DNA from: JAKVCB01 sp963578605
GTDB lineage: Bacteria; Planctomycetota; Planctomycetia; Pirellulales; Lacipirellulaceae
Direction: 5' to 3'
Assembly (NCBI GenBank): GCA_963578605.1
Contig: CAUZEA010000020.1
Coordinates: forward strand, 4,648 to 68,647
DNA length: 64,000 bases
Below are positions 1 through 9,124 of the stretch, piece after piece. The notes beneath the pieces were generated by a model. That model worked only from the letters and a program-made list of their open reading frames with translations, had not been told where the DNA came from and did not search any database. A program made the translations under genes and the position numbers. How positions within the stretch are numbered: position 1 is the first letter of the stretch; every line of letters starts with the position of its first letter.

Positions 1-135
1 GCAAAGTGCAAACCACCGATTGCCCGTTCCCGAAGGACTGGTGTTTCCGGCCGACCTGGTTTGTGGGAAATTAGCACAATACGGTTGTGGCACATTTTGG
101 CCACCCGCAATGTCAACGAACACCGCCTGGTCACC

Positions 136-1242
136 ATGCCCTTTGCCCAGTTCGATCGTTTTGGCGTCCGCATGCAGCCACTTGCGGAGCGTGAAAACAA
201 GAAATTCATCGACCAAGACCACGTTGCGGCAGATCAGTCTCCTGGCCCGCTCTCTGCGGCGTCTGAGGAAATCATTGCCGAGTGTGCTGACCGCATTCGT
301 GCGGCACGATGTAACGACCGGCCCGTCATGATCGCCTTTGGTGCCCATGCCATCAAAAATGGTTTGGCGCCGGTCTTCCTGGCACTGGCTGAAGAGGGAT
401 GGATAACACACCTGGCCACGAACGGAGCAGGTATCATTCATGACTGGGAGTTTGCCTTTCAAGGGAAGAGTTGTGAACATGTGGGTCCGATGGTCGAGCA
501 GGGCCACTTTGGCAATTGGGAAGAGACCGGTTTTTATATCAATCTGGCACTGAACCTCGGGGCCTACGAAGGCAAAGGCTATGGCGAGTCGGTCGGGTCG
601 ATGATCGAGCAGCAGCAATTACAGATCCCCTCACCCGACGAATTGCACGCTGTTGTCCAGGAGTCGCTCGGCGAGACTCCTGAAACAGCGGCGGCAGCTG
701 CGGATCTGCTCGCTGTTGTGCAGCGATTCTCATTACCGCCAGGCGACAGGAAAATTCCCCATCCCTGGAAGGCTTTTAGCATTCAGGCGGGGGCGTTTCG
801 ATTGGGGATTCCGATGACCGGGCATCCGATGATCGGACACGACATTATCTACAACCATCCGATGAATCACTGTGCTGCATTAGGTCGTGCGGCACAGCGC
901 GACTTCCTCACGTTTGCCGAAGGAGTCAGCCGACTCGAGGGTGGAGTTTATCTTTCAATCGGGTCTGCCGTCATGAGCCCGATGATCTTTGAAAAGTCGC
1001 TCTCGATGGCCCAGAATCTTGCCATCGCCAAGGGAGAGCACATCGACGGTCACTACATTCTCGTGAATGACCTCGCCAAATCGGATTGGGATTGGTCCCG
1101 GGGAGAACCACCCGAGCAAAACCCAGCCTATTACCTCCGCTATAACAAGAGCTTTAGTCGTATGGGCGGGGCCATGCGGTATCTTCAGGCCGACAATCGC
1201 GATTTCCTGCTTGCCCTGATAAACGCCTTGCGGTCGAACTGA
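136..1242 (+). CDS. Conserved protein of unknown function (possibly deoxyhypusine-synthase-like)
   Basis: The protein has about 368 residues. The reading frame stays open back to the first base of the window, so the start is uncertain: ATG at 136 begins MPFAQFDRFGV and gives a compact protein, while TTG at 61 would add 25 residues. Visible motifs are GAHAIKNGL, ATNGAGIIHDWEFAFQG and a histidine-rich stretch GHPMIGHDIIYNHP. There is no signal peptide or membrane segment, so it should be a soluble cytoplasmic enzyme. The GAH and NGAG motifs remind me of the NAD-dependent deoxyhypusine-synthase-like group, but this is a weak recollection and no catalytic lysine was confirmed. The gene stands alone; the next gene on the strand starts 220 bases later after a short tandem repeat. 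Confidence 0.7.
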   Translation: MPFAQFDRFGVRMQPLAERENKKFIDQDHVAADQSPGPLSAASEEIIAECADRIRAARCNDRPVMIAFGAHAIKNGLAPVFLALAEEGWITHLATNGAGIIHDWEFAFQGKSCEHVGPMVEQGHFGNWEETGFYINLALNLGAYEGKGYGESVGSMIEQQQLQIPSPDELHAVVQESLGETPETAAAAADLLAVVQRFSLPPGDRKIPHPWKAFSIQAGAFRLGIPMTGHPMIGHDIIYNHPMNHCAALGRAAQRDFLTFAEGVSRLEGGVYLSIGSAVMSPMIFEKSLSMAQNLAIAKGEHIDGHYILVNDLAKSDWDWSRGEPPEQNPAYYLRYNKSFSRMGGAMRYLQADNRDFLLALINALRSN

Positions 1243-1324
1243 GCCAGGGTGCGTTTTGCATGGAACTATCGACCCTGCGCCTTCGTGGCCGCCAACATGA
1301 AGCACCGCTATGATAAAGGGGGGC

Positions 1325-1373
1325 AGGTCCAAGGAATTCTCAGGTCCAAGGAATTCTCAGGTCCAAGGAATTC
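1325..1373. repeat. 17-bp tandem repeat, 2.9 copies
   Basis: The unit AGGTCCAAGGAATTCTC occurs at 1325-1341 and 1342-1358, and a third copy covers its first 15 bases at 1359-1373. The copies are identical. The array ends about 90 bases before the start codon of the DUF1080 gene and may lie in its promoter or leader. Confidence 0.95.
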
Positions 1374-1464
1374 AAAGTCGTGCGACCAGGCATGGTGGTG
1401 CAGGATGTCGGTTGGGTTGCGGTTCGAATAACGGATAATCTGAAAACTGCCACGGGAGACTTCT

Positions 1465-3810
1465 TTGTTCACGTTCAGATTCCTCGGTGCGGTGGTGATC
1501 TTGGGAGGGCTTCTCGCGGGCCCTGGTGACACGCCTGGGGCAACCCCGCTGGCTTTTGATGGCGAGACACTCGACGGGTGGCGGACCGCGGATGGCCGGC
1601 CGGTCACTCGTGGCTGGGAGGTGGTCAACGGCGCGATCCACCTGGAAAAGACCAATCCGCGGGCTGGTTTCATCGTGACCGCCGAAGAGTTTGGCAATTT
1701 TCGACTTCGCTTTCAGTGGAAGATTCCAACTGGCGGGAACAGCGGAGTGAAGTATCGGGTGCGCAACTTTTCGGGAAAATGGCTTGGCTGTGAGTACCAG
1801 ATTTGCGACGACCATTACCTGGCACGCTTGCCGCCCCGCAAATTGACAGGTGCCCTGTACGATTTGTATCGCCCGTCTGATGTGAAACAGCTTCATCCTC
1901 CCGGCGAGTTTAATTCCAGCCAGATTGAGGTTTGCGGGGACTCAATCCAACACTGGCTCAATGGCAAGTTAATCGTCTCGGCGACTGTCGGCGACGAGCA
2001 ATGGTACCGCCATCTCTCGCGGAGCAAATTTGCAGACACGGTTGGTTTTGGCCGCAATTCCAAGGGGCGGATCATGCTGACCGATCACAGCAGTGAAGTC
2101 TGGTACCGCAACTTTGTCTTTGAGGCACTCCCGGAACCCACGGTGCGTCGCCAGGCAAGTTTTTCCCGATCAGGTGGGATTGTTGCCGGAGGGAGCGACG
2201 GAGCCTACGGGTTGCTCAATACTTTTCGGACTCGGGTTGATGACGATTGTAACAACCGGTTACGCGTAGGGCGTGAACTGGGGCTGATCAACGTGGTCCA
2301 ACTTGAGGATGGCAGCCGGTGGCGGGGAGACCCACAAACAGCACACGAAAAACTCCAGCGGTGGCTTGAGCGTACAGACCTGGCTTTAGTTGATTCAGTC
2401 CATTTTTCCGAAGAGAACCCACACAATGCTGCCACCTGGCTTGATCCGTTGTTCGACCTGGTGAAATCAGCGGACCCGGAACTTCCTGTTTACGTGTGGC
2501 CCAGTTATCCACTGGGGCCCTTTGGGAAATCCGATGGTTACATCTACGATGCCTACCCGGCTACCTATGACTCGTTTCGGAAAAAGGTGATCAAGTTTCT
2601 CGCGACTGGAAAGCTCCTCATCATATGTGTTGACGGTTCAGGGGTCAGCAATCTGAGTACGGCTCGACAACAGCTGATGCTTTGCCATGACTTTGATCTT
2701 CCGGTCTTTTATTTTACGGCTGACAGCGGGTCGGGGAGCACCAACAATTGGCTTGGCAAGCCAACCGCATCGCTCGCTACATGGCGTAACTTCGTGTTCT
2801 CCGCGATGGAATTTCAACGCCAGAGTGGTGGGTGGGTGCCGATGACTTCCGGAGACCTGGTGTGGGGAGATGTGATCGAACTTGCTGGTGACCAGGCCGG
2901 AAAGGTGAATTATGCGTGGACTGGTATGGGGCAAGCGACCGTTTACGGGTTTGACAGACTCCTGTTCGATGAAGAGAAAATAACGCTCAAACAAAATCTC
3001 AATGCGGCATTCGACTACCAGTTCTGGTCTCTGTTTCCGGTGACGAACGGGAAGCTCGTGTTGCAGTGCGATGCCGCAGAAGGCGAACCCGAGGTGCCTC
3101 GGGTTCGTGTGGAGCGGTCACGGTGTGGTCGGGCTGGTGAGTGGATCGAAGTTTCGGGGGTGAGCGGGAAGCGGGAGTTGAGCTTTGAGCTGGGGAGTGT
3201 TGATCGTGAGTGCCGGTTGCGAATAACTTTACTTGGGCAAGACGCTGCCGAGCAGAATCTTGTGCTACGCGGCGGGAGACTTACCGGGACCGTTTTTCCA
3301 CCAACCGACGGTGCGGTCCCGTTGAAGTTTTATGCGGATGGCTGGCGGGGTGGGGTTCGGTTTCGACAGGAGTTGACGGCTGGTTTGTGGCGCACTGTCG
3401 GAAAAATTGATCAACCCGCCCTGCTGGAGCCCGGATTACAATTGGCGATGCGCGGCGAGCCGGGTCGCTTGGTGGAGGCAGTGGTTGTTGAAAAGTTTAA
3501 AAGCAGTCAACCGCTCAGTAACCTTCGCATCCGCTTGACAGGCTACAGTCATGCCCGACTTGGTTCTTCCTTTTGGGTTGGGGTATCTCTGGATGGAAAA
3601 TACGTGTTGCAAACGGGCAGTCCCGATGGTGAGCCCCGCGAAGATGGATACTACCACGGGACCCATAACCTCGACTTGAGTGACGTACCTCAGTTGCAGG
3701 ACGCCGCAGAATTTTACGTGCATCTTGGGCAGCGGAATCATTCAGGCAAGCGCACAAATATCAGCAGCCGGCTGGAGTTGCTGGAGATCGATGCCGACAC
3801 TGCCAATTGA
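1465..3810 (+). CDS. Secreted DUF1080 (3-keto-disaccharide hydrolase-like) protein with extra C-terminal domains
   Basis: This is a 781-residue exported protein. It starts at TTG 1465, five bases after a GGGAGA ribosome-binding site at 1454-1459. A signal peptide covers about residues 1-26. Residues 30-220 look like the DUF1080 laminin-G-like fold (LAFDGETLDGW at the start, a GGNSGVKYRV segment inside), a family that includes 3-keto-glycoside hydrolases. Residues about 225-500 form a second domain with YDAYPATYDSF and LLIICVDGSG, which I read as a possible barrel-type domain but cannot name. The tail (about 620-780) is rich in beta structure and may bind carbohydrate. DUF1080 proteins are usually 200-300 residues or fused to heme domains, so this length is unusual. 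The role is likely periplasmic or outer-surface sugar processing. Confidence 0.85.
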   Translation: MFTFRFLGAVVILGGLLAGPGDTPGATPLAFDGETLDGWRTADGRPVTRGWEVVNGAIHLEKTNPRAGFIVTAEEFGNFRLRFQWKIPTGGNSGVKYRVRNFSGKWLGCEYQICDDHYLARLPPRKLTGALYDLYRPSDVKQLHPPGEFNSSQIEVCGDSIQHWLNGKLIVSATVGDEQWYRHLSRSKFADTVGFGRNSKGRIMLTDHSSEVWYRNFVFEALPEPTVRRQASFSRSGGIVAGGSDGAYGLLNTFRTRVDDDCNNRLRVGRELGLINVVQLEDGSRWRGDPQTAHEKLQRWLERTDLALVDSVHFSEENPHNAATWLDPLFDLVKSADPELPVYVWPSYPLGPFGKSDGYIYDAYPATYDSFRKKVIKFLATGKLLIICVDGSGVSNLSTARQQLMLCHDFDLPVFYFTADSGSGSTNNWLGKPTASLATWRNFVFSAMEFQRQSGGWVPMTSGDLVWGDVIELAGDQAGKVNYAWTGMGQATVYGFDRLLFDEEKITLKQNLNAAFDYQFWSLFPVTNGKLVLQCDAAEGEPEVPRVRVERSRCGRAGEWIEVSGVSGKRELSFELGSVDRECRLRITLLGQDAAEQNLVLRGGRLTGTVFPPTDGAVPLKFYADGWRGGVRFRQELTAGLWRTVGKIDQPALLEPGLQLAMRGEPGRLVEAVVVEKFKSSQPLSNLRIRLTGYSHARLGSSFWVGVSLDGKYVLQTGSPDGEPREDGYYHGTHNLDLSDVPQLQDAAEFYVHLGQRNHSGKRTNISSRLELLEIDADTAN

Positions 3811-4244
3811 CAGCTGTTTCACCTGCAGCGAAACGGAGTTGTCTTGCTTGCAGTGAGTCTTGAAGTTTCCAAGCCGGGCCGATCGCACACCACTTGCGTT
3901 GGCGGCATCAGCCAGGATCATCTCGATCTGACTTGCAGATTTTCCACTCCCGTTCAGCAGGGTAATCACCTGATCACGCTCCGACTTAAGTAGGAGTGCT
4001 TCGACGGATGCGGGGTTGGTCGTCAATCCACCCGACGATCTGGGCTGTTGCCACTGGAAATTTGCCTCGAGAACCGCAGGCGTTTCACGCCTGTGAACCG
4101 AGTCTGCCGGAGGCTTGCATCTGGAGGGGGGTTCCGTGGTGAGAGGTCCTTCCGCCCGTTTTGGGCAGCCTCGTCCCAGGCGACTTGTCCGACCGTTCTT
4201 TGCCTCACTCCCAACAGTTTGCCCGGCCGGGCGACTGCCTGCCG
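3811..4244. other. Intergenic region without a convincing gene
   Basis: A minus-strand frame at 3742-4026 reads like a protein over its first 65 residues (MTTNPASVEALLLKSERDQ), but it runs into the opposite strand of the DUF1080 gene and has no recognisable family. A short hairpin CAGGCG-TTTCA-CGCCTG lies around 4077-4093. Otherwise I see nothing coding up to the start of the repeated cassette. Confidence 0.4.
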
Positions 4245-4421
4245 GTGGGGTGCCGTGGGACCGAACTGTGTTGTTTTAGGCGGGATTTTCGACAGAAACA
4301 AGAATTTTCCCAGCTACCAGTCGGGTTGGAGTTCGACTCTCCGATTATCAAGATGGGAGGCCAGCTGGACTAAGAAGTGCCATTCAAGTTCTACACAGCA
4401 GTTAACGAGAAAATGGAGGTC

Positions 4422-4529
4422 ATGTTCACCACCATCACAGTCCGAACCAACAGCAAGCTCGTCCGTTGTTTGACACAAGGTGTTGGCTTGAGAGTAGTCG
4501 TTCACCTGACGGCTTGCCGTCGTGCTTAG
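4422..4529 (+). pseudogene. Internally deleted PEP-CTERM paralogue, 35 codons left
   Basis: ATG at 4422 begins MFTTITVRTNSKLVRCLTQ, which matches the N-termini of the two intact paralogues (MFTTTTIRTNSKLIRFLTQ in the 585-residue one). After residue 19 the sequence jumps straight to GLRVVVHLTACRRA, equivalent to the last residues GLGAVACLTGHRRA of the downstream paralogue, and ends at TAG 4527-4529. The fusion keeps the frame. About 550 codons, including most of the signal peptide, the dockerin-like segment and the PEP motif, are gone. This is the expected product of a deletion inside a copy of the cassette. Whether the 35-residue peptide is made is unknown. Confidence 0.85.
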
Positions 4530-4701
4530 ACCGGTCGACGCGGACCGTCTCCTTGGCGGTTCGCGTTGGTTGGTTGCTGGTACCAACCGGTGTAATTGGT
4601 TCAACAACCCGTCACCAATTCTATCGATCAGCAGCAACATGTTGTGATCGAGCACAAACTAATACGGGTGAAGAATCGTGGGACCGGTTTTTCTGTGCGT
4701 C

Positions 4702-4764
4702 TGGACTCGCTCTCCCTGTGCGGCAACCTGCCTCCGGGGGGAGCGAGTCCCAGGCGTATTTTTT
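4702..4764 (+). terminator. Rho-independent-like terminator, cassette A
   Basis: GGACTCGCTC (4703-4712) pairs with GAGCGAGTCC (4741-4750), extended by flanking C/G pairs, and six T follow at 4759-4764. The same element recurs in units B and C. Confidence 0.75.
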
Positions 4765-4944
4765 GTTGAGCGGCTGTAGGACTCAACTGTACCGGTTTCA
4801 GGCGAGATTTTCAGTAGAAAAAGAAATTTCCCAGCTACCAGTCGGGGTGAGGTTCAGGTCTCCGATTATCAGGGGGAGAGGCCAGCTGAGCCAATAAACG
4901 CCAATTAAGTCCCACGCACAACAGTTAACGAGAAAAGGGAAACC

Positions 4945-6723
4945 ATGTTCGCCACTACCAAAATCCGAACGCAAAGCACGCACGTCCGTTCTTTGACACA
5001 ACCTGTTTTGTTCGTGGTCCTTCTGGCCACGGTAACCAATACCTACGCCGCATCGGTATTCGATGCTGAGCTTGAATTGTCAATTAAAGTTGTCACTCCG
5101 AACATCGAGCACAAGATTATGGTAACCACGTCGTTCCCGCGACCTGAAAATCAGAAGGGTATTCCGACCGGTCGGCCAAACCCCGACAACGATTGGAATG
5201 AGACAGAGATCAAAGGCGGTGTGGCTGCTCAGAACCCTGATCCGTTCACTGCCGAACGCAAGAAAGTTGAGCACGGTGAGGGGTTGACATTCCACGTGGG
5301 TGGAAAAACCCACGCTTTTAAGCCTGGCGACCTTGCTCACGGCGAGGGTTGGGCCAGCGGTCGTACCCGAATTCGCCTACATAATTTTACGGGATTGGAG
5401 AGTATGCCACCGGCCGAATCGATCAAGGTGGACCTTGACGTGACTGCCATCCGAGCACTATTTGCCATGGCTGTGGCGGGTGACGCCAGTTACGACTGGG
5501 CATCTGCAAAGTATTTCTACAACGTGACCAACGCCGATACAGGTAACGTCCTGGTGTCCGAGCCTTCAGCCCCTGTCTTGCCAATAATTTCCAAAGAAGG
5601 TAACTCGCTCCCCAGTATGAACCGTGAGAGCAAGAAAACAAATGTGAAATTAAACCTGCCGGCCGGTTCGTTTACCAACATCGACTTGTTTGGGCACGTC
5701 TACGCGTCAGGTTATTCAGAAGTCCTTCCAGATTCGCCGAACGCGGTTCCTTCTGAGAGGTTAGAACTACTGAAAAAGAGGAGCAGCCAATTGTTGCCCG
5801 ATGAGAAAATGAATCTTGCACTTGCACATCAGAGTGAATGGGACCCGCTCATGGGCGATGTTGTCGGCTATGGACCGTGGGCGGTGGCTGACGTTGCAGG
5901 TGTTAAAGGAAACGACCCTTTGGCCGTAGAAGGAAACGACACGGTCTTTCTAACCCAGGTCGCTACAGATCCCAACCAACCCCACGATTTGGAAATTTCG
6001 GTCGAGGTGCCATTCGATGATTACACGGTTTTCACGCTCAACAATGACATGATCGCCGCCGGTGGCGTGCACCTCTTTGGTTCTCAATTGGAATTGGGAA
6101 CTGGTGTGGGTGACGAGTTTCAGGTTTACAACCAGATCGACCGGGCCCGGCAACTGCAGTTCCTTTTGGACAATTCCTCACACGATAACCAACTTGAGCA
6201 TACCGGTGCCTTTGAGCTTGTGAATATTAACGACCCGCAGAGCCCAAATGTCCTGCAGTTCCAGGGCGAACTGTCTCCCGGCCAGGGGGTTCAGTTCCTG
6301 ACGCAAATCCTCGTTCACGACGGTATTGATGGGGTTACCGACGGCATGGCACGGTTAACCCTCCGCCACAATGCCGAGGGAATGGCTGGAGACTACACCG
6401 GTGATTATGTGGTTGACCGGCAGGATTATGGGCTATGGAAGGAGACCTTTGGTTCCTCGGACTTGACAGCCGATGGCAACGGTAACGGGGTGATCGATAC
6501 AGGTGATTTTACGGTCTGGCAGGACAATTTTCGGCAGGACAAAACTTGGCAGGACAAATTTTGGCACCACAATTTTCAGCAGGACAATTTCCCATTCACC
6601 GACTTCGGTGGGGGGATCCATTTTGGCGCGTCGAGTTCAGCAGTTCCGGAGCCCGCAACCGTCCTCATCAGCCTGATGGGCTTGGGAGCAGTCGCTTGCC
6701 TGACGGGTCACCGTCGTGCCTAG
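4945..6723 (+). CDS. PEP-CTERM exported protein with dockerin-like calcium-binding repeat
   Basis: This 592-residue exported protein starts at ATG 4945, after AGAAAAGGGAAACC. The signal peptide ends near TVTNTYA (about residue 35). Most of the chain is a beta-rich region with no family I recognise (GEGWASGRTRIRL, TVFLTQVATDPNQ). Residues about 485-535 form a dockerin-like pair of calcium loops: GDYTGDYVVDRQDYGLW and DGNGNGVIDTGDFTVW. A short degenerate repeat of WQDNF/QQDNF follows. The C-terminus is a PEP-CTERM sorting signal: VPEPAT, a hydrophobic helix ending LGAVACL, then HRRA. Such proteins are exported and processed by an exosortase; none lies in this window. It is paralogous to the gene at 7146. 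Confidence 0.9.
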   Translation: MFATTKIRTQSTHVRSLTQPVLFVVLLATVTNTYAASVFDAELELSIKVVTPNIEHKIMVTTSFPRPENQKGIPTGRPNPDNDWNETEIKGGVAAQNPDPFTAERKKVEHGEGLTFHVGGKTHAFKPGDLAHGEGWASGRTRIRLHNFTGLESMPPAESIKVDLDVTAIRALFAMAVAGDASYDWASAKYFYNVTNADTGNVLVSEPSAPVLPIISKEGNSLPSMNRESKKTNVKLNLPAGSFTNIDLFGHVYASGYSEVLPDSPNAVPSERLELLKKRSSQLLPDEKMNLALAHQSEWDPLMGDVVGYGPWAVADVAGVKGNDPLAVEGNDTVFLTQVATDPNQPHDLEISVEVPFDDYTVFTLNNDMIAAGGVHLFGSQLELGTGVGDEFQVYNQIDRARQLQFLLDNSSHDNQLEHTGAFELVNINDPQSPNVLQFQGELSPGQGVQFLTQILVHDGIDGVTDGMARLTLRHNAEGMAGDYTGDYVVDRQDYGLWKETFGSSDLTADGNGNGVIDTGDFTVWQDNFRQDKTWQDKFWHHNFQQDNFPFTDFGGGIHFGASSSAVPEPATVLISLMGLGAVACLTGHRRA

Positions 6724-6895
6724 GCTGGTCGACGCGAACCGTCTCCTTGGCGGTTTGCGTTGGTTGGTAGCTGATTCCGACCGGTGTAATTGGTTCAACA
6801 ATCCGTCACCATCCCCACCGATCGACAGCGACATGTTGTGATCGGGCACAAACTAATACGGGTGAAGAATCGTGGAACCGGTTTTTCTGTACGTC

Positions 6896-6957
6896 TGGAC
6901 TCGTTCTCCTTGTGCGGCAACCTGCCTCCGGGGGGAGCGAGTCCCAGGCGTATTTTT
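6896..6957 (+). terminator. Rho-independent-like terminator, cassette B
   Basis: GGACTCGTTCTCC (from 6897) faces GGGGGAGCGAGTCC (6931-6944), and TATTTTT follows at 6951-6957. Relative to unit A one arm has changed, giving G-T pairs that keep the stem. Confidence 0.7.
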
Positions 6958-7005
6958 CGTTTGGCGGCTGTGAGACCAGGCTGTACCGGTTAAACGTCGT
7001 TCTCG

Positions 7006-7030
7006 GCTCAAAAAATGTTTTTTTTTGAGC
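7006..7030. terminator. A/T-rich hairpin in the leader of cassette C
   Basis: GCTCAAAAAA (7006-7015) and TTTTTTGAGC (7021-7030) form a perfect 10-bp stem with a 5-base loop. It could end transcripts from unit B in either direction. Units A and B have no equivalent palindrome at this position. Confidence 0.55.
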
Positions 7031-7106
7031 TACCAGTCGGGTTCGAGTTCCACCCTCCGATTATCAAGATGAGAGGCCAGCTGGACTAAGAAATGACGTT
7101 TTAGGT

Positions 7107-7118
7107 CCCCCCCCCCCC
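7107..7118 (+). promoter_or_regulatory. Run of 12 C in the leader of the third cassette
   Basis: Twelve consecutive C lie 27 bases upstream of ATG 7146, next to the conserved AGTTAACGAG element. The same spot in unit B reads GTCCCACGCACAAC, so the tract has expanded from a short C run. Its position in the presumed 5' untranslated region suggests length changes could alter expression; that is inference. Confidence 0.6.
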
Positions 7119-7145
7119 ACACTAGTTAACGAGAAAAGGGAAATC

Positions 7146-8903
7146 ATGTTTACCACCACCACAATTCGAACCAACAGCAAGCTCATTCGTTTTTTGACAC
7201 AACCTGTATTGTTCGTGGTCCTGTTGGCCACGGTGACCAACACTTACGCCAGGTCGATATTCGACGCACAACTCGACTTGTCGCTGAACGTGGTCACCCC
7301 TCCGGGCGAAAAAAGCCCGGTCATTGAGAATAAATTTGGATTTGCCACGTCATTCCCGCGACCTAGAGACAACGCTGGTGAGCTCACCGGTCAGCCAAAC
7401 CCGGACGAGGATTGGGTCCCGTTTACGTTGCAGGGCGGTACGGCTGTCCAGAAACCCAATCCGTTCGTTGCCAAAGGTAAAAAAGTTACGCATGGTCGAG
7501 GGTTGAAATTCCATGTAGGTGGAGAGACCGATGCTTTTGTTCCCGGCGACTATGGTGAGGGCGAAGGGTGGGCGAGTGGTCGCACCCGAATTCGCCTGGG
7601 TAATTTTACTGGTCATGAGGGTTTGCCGCCGGCTGAAGTGATTCAGGTGAACCTTGAGTTGAACGCCCTCTCAACTTTGTTGGCTGTTGCCGTGACGGGT
7701 GATGCCAGTTACGACTGGGCGTCTGCAAAGTATTTCTACGAGTTGACCAACGAAGCGACCGGTGCCGTCCTGGTGTCGGGTCCTGGAGGGCCAGCGGGCA
7801 ACCTGGCGACTTCCGAAGAAGGCGATCCGGCCGCCGGTAATGCCAACGCGGCCCAGCAGAATATTGTGCCGGTCAACTTGCCGTCCAATTCCTTTACCAA
7901 TGTTGACCTGTTTGGACATGTGTATGCGACCGGTTTTTCGGAAGTCGAGAGAGCCCCGGTGCCCGGGGTTCCTCCTGCTGGGTTAGCACCACTGCAACAG
8001 CGGGCTAACCAATTGTTCCCCGATCCGGAGATGGGTGCATTGGCAGCATTCGGGAATGTAAACGTGGGCGAATGGGACCCGCTCTTTGGCAATGTCTTTG
8101 GCCATGGATCGTGGCTGGTGGCTGACGTCGCGGGTGTCAAAGGAAGCGACCCTTGGGCCGTGAATGGAAACGACACGGTCTTTCTGACCCAGGTCGCTAC
8201 CGCCCCCAACCAACTCCAGGATCTGGAAATTTCGGTCGAGACGCCGGTCGATGAGTACACGGTTTTCACGCTCGAAAATAACGTGACCGCCGCCGGTGGT
8301 GTGCACCTCTTTGGTTCTCAATTGGAATTAGGAACCGGTGTGGGTGACCAGTTTCAGGGTCACGACCAGGCTGGGCAAATACAATTCCTCTTGGGGGACA
8401 CTTCACCTGATAGCCAAATTGAGCAAACCGGTGCCTTTCAGCTTGTGGATGTGAACGACCCGGTGAGCCCGAATGTCCTGCAGTTTCAGGGCGAACTCTC
8501 TCCTGGCCAGGGGGCCCAGTTCCAGACGCAAATCCTCGTCCACGATAGTATTGACGGAGTTACCGACGGCATGGCACGGTTAACTCTCCGCCACGCCACC
8601 GAGGGCATCGCAGGCGACTACACCGGTGATTATGTGGTTGACCAGCAGGATTATGAGCTGTGGAAGGAGACCTTTGGTTTGCCCGATTTGATGGCCGATG
8701 GCAACGGCAACGGAAGGATCGATGCGGGTGACTTTACCGTGTGGCAGGACAATTTCCGGCAGGACAATTTCCCATTCACCGACTTCGGTGGGGAGCCCCA
8801 TTTTGGCGCGTCGAGTTCGGCAATTCCAGAGCCCGCAACCGCCCTCATCAGCCTGATTGGCTTGGGAGCAGTCGCTTGCCTGGCGGGTCGCCGTCGTGCC
8901 TAG
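7146..8903 (+). CDS. PEP-CTERM exported protein with dockerin-like repeat (paralogue of the gene at 4945)
   Basis: This 585-residue protein starts at ATG 7146 after AGAAAAGGGAAATC, the same start context as its paralogue. It has the same order of parts: signal peptide to about residue 35 (TVTNTYA), a long beta-rich region with shared blocks (GEGWASGRTRIRL, NDTVFLTQVAT), a dockerin-like segment (GDYTGDYVVDQQDYELW, DGNGNGRIDAGDFTVW), then IPEPAT, a hydrophobic helix and GRRRA. The extra WQDKFWHHNF stretch of the paralogue is absent, so the region just before the sorting signal varies in length. The protein is likely anchored or released at the cell surface after exosortase cleavage. Confidence 0.9.
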   Translation: MFTTTTIRTNSKLIRFLTQPVLFVVLLATVTNTYARSIFDAQLDLSLNVVTPPGEKSPVIENKFGFATSFPRPRDNAGELTGQPNPDEDWVPFTLQGGTAVQKPNPFVAKGKKVTHGRGLKFHVGGETDAFVPGDYGEGEGWASGRTRIRLGNFTGHEGLPPAEVIQVNLELNALSTLLAVAVTGDASYDWASAKYFYELTNEATGAVLVSGPGGPAGNLATSEEGDPAAGNANAAQQNIVPVNLPSNSFTNVDLFGHVYATGFSEVERAPVPGVPPAGLAPLQQRANQLFPDPEMGALAAFGNVNVGEWDPLFGNVFGHGSWLVADVAGVKGSDPWAVNGNDTVFLTQVATAPNQLQDLEISVETPVDEYTVFTLENNVTAAGGVHLFGSQLELGTGVGDQFQGHDQAGQIQFLLGDTSPDSQIEQTGAFQLVDVNDPVSPNVLQFQGELSPGQGAQFQTQILVHDSIDGVTDGMARLTLRHATEGIAGDYTGDYVVDQQDYELWKETFGLPDLMADGNGNGRIDAGDFTVWQDNFRQDNFPFTDFGGEPHFGASSSAIPEPATALISLIGLGAVACLAGRRRA

Positions 8904-9076
8904 ACCGGTTGACCCGGACCGTCTCCCTGGCGGTTCGCGTTGGTTGGTTGCTGATTCCAACCGGTGTAATTGATTCAACAACCCGTCATCACCCCTACCG
9001 ATCAACAGCAACACGTTGTGATCGAGCACCAATGAAGACGGGTGAAGAATCGTGGGACCGGTTTTTCTGTGCCTCT

Positions 9077-9124
9077 GGACTCGTGCTCCCTGCTTTCGGG
9101 GGAGGACGAGTTCCAGGCATATTG
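9077..9124 (+). terminator. Terminator-like hairpin, cassette C
   Basis: TGGACTCGTGCTCCC (9076-9090) faces GGGGGAGGACGAGTTCCA (9098-9115). The loop is shorter than in units A and B and the T tail is weak (ATTGTTTG). The stem is retained with different bases, which points to selection for pairing. Confidence 0.6.

Larger units (their letters stand above)
4245..4771 (+). repeat. Tandem cassette, unit A (collapsed copy)
   Basis: This is the first of three tandem copies of a leader-gene-trailer cassette. The leader includes the shared stretches GCTACCAGTCGGG (about 4314) and GAGGCCAGCTGGACTAAGAA (about 4356), then the common AGTTAACGAGAAAA just before the start codon. The trailer carries the common GTGAAGAATCGTGG and a terminator-like hairpin. 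Unit A is only about 0.5 kb because nearly all of the coding region is missing. The boundaries are approximate because the outer edges have diverged. Confidence 0.85.
4772..6967 (+). repeat. Tandem cassette, unit B
   Basis: This is the second copy, carrying the intact 592-residue gene. The leader (about 4772-4944) and trailer (6724-6967) align over most of their length with units A and C, with scattered substitutions. The three copies have therefore been separate for some time, yet the leader and trailer hairpins are kept. Confidence 0.85.

Noticed and set aside
4466..4897. A 143-codon plus frame between the collapsed and second cassette
   Set aside because: It runs through the trailer, terminator hairpin and next leader, which are repeated and non-coding in all three copies.
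7107..7118. C12 tract as a pure sequencing artefact
   Set aside because: Not fully excluded, but the flanks fit the other copies and the C run is in phase with their shorter runs, so it is reported as real with caution.
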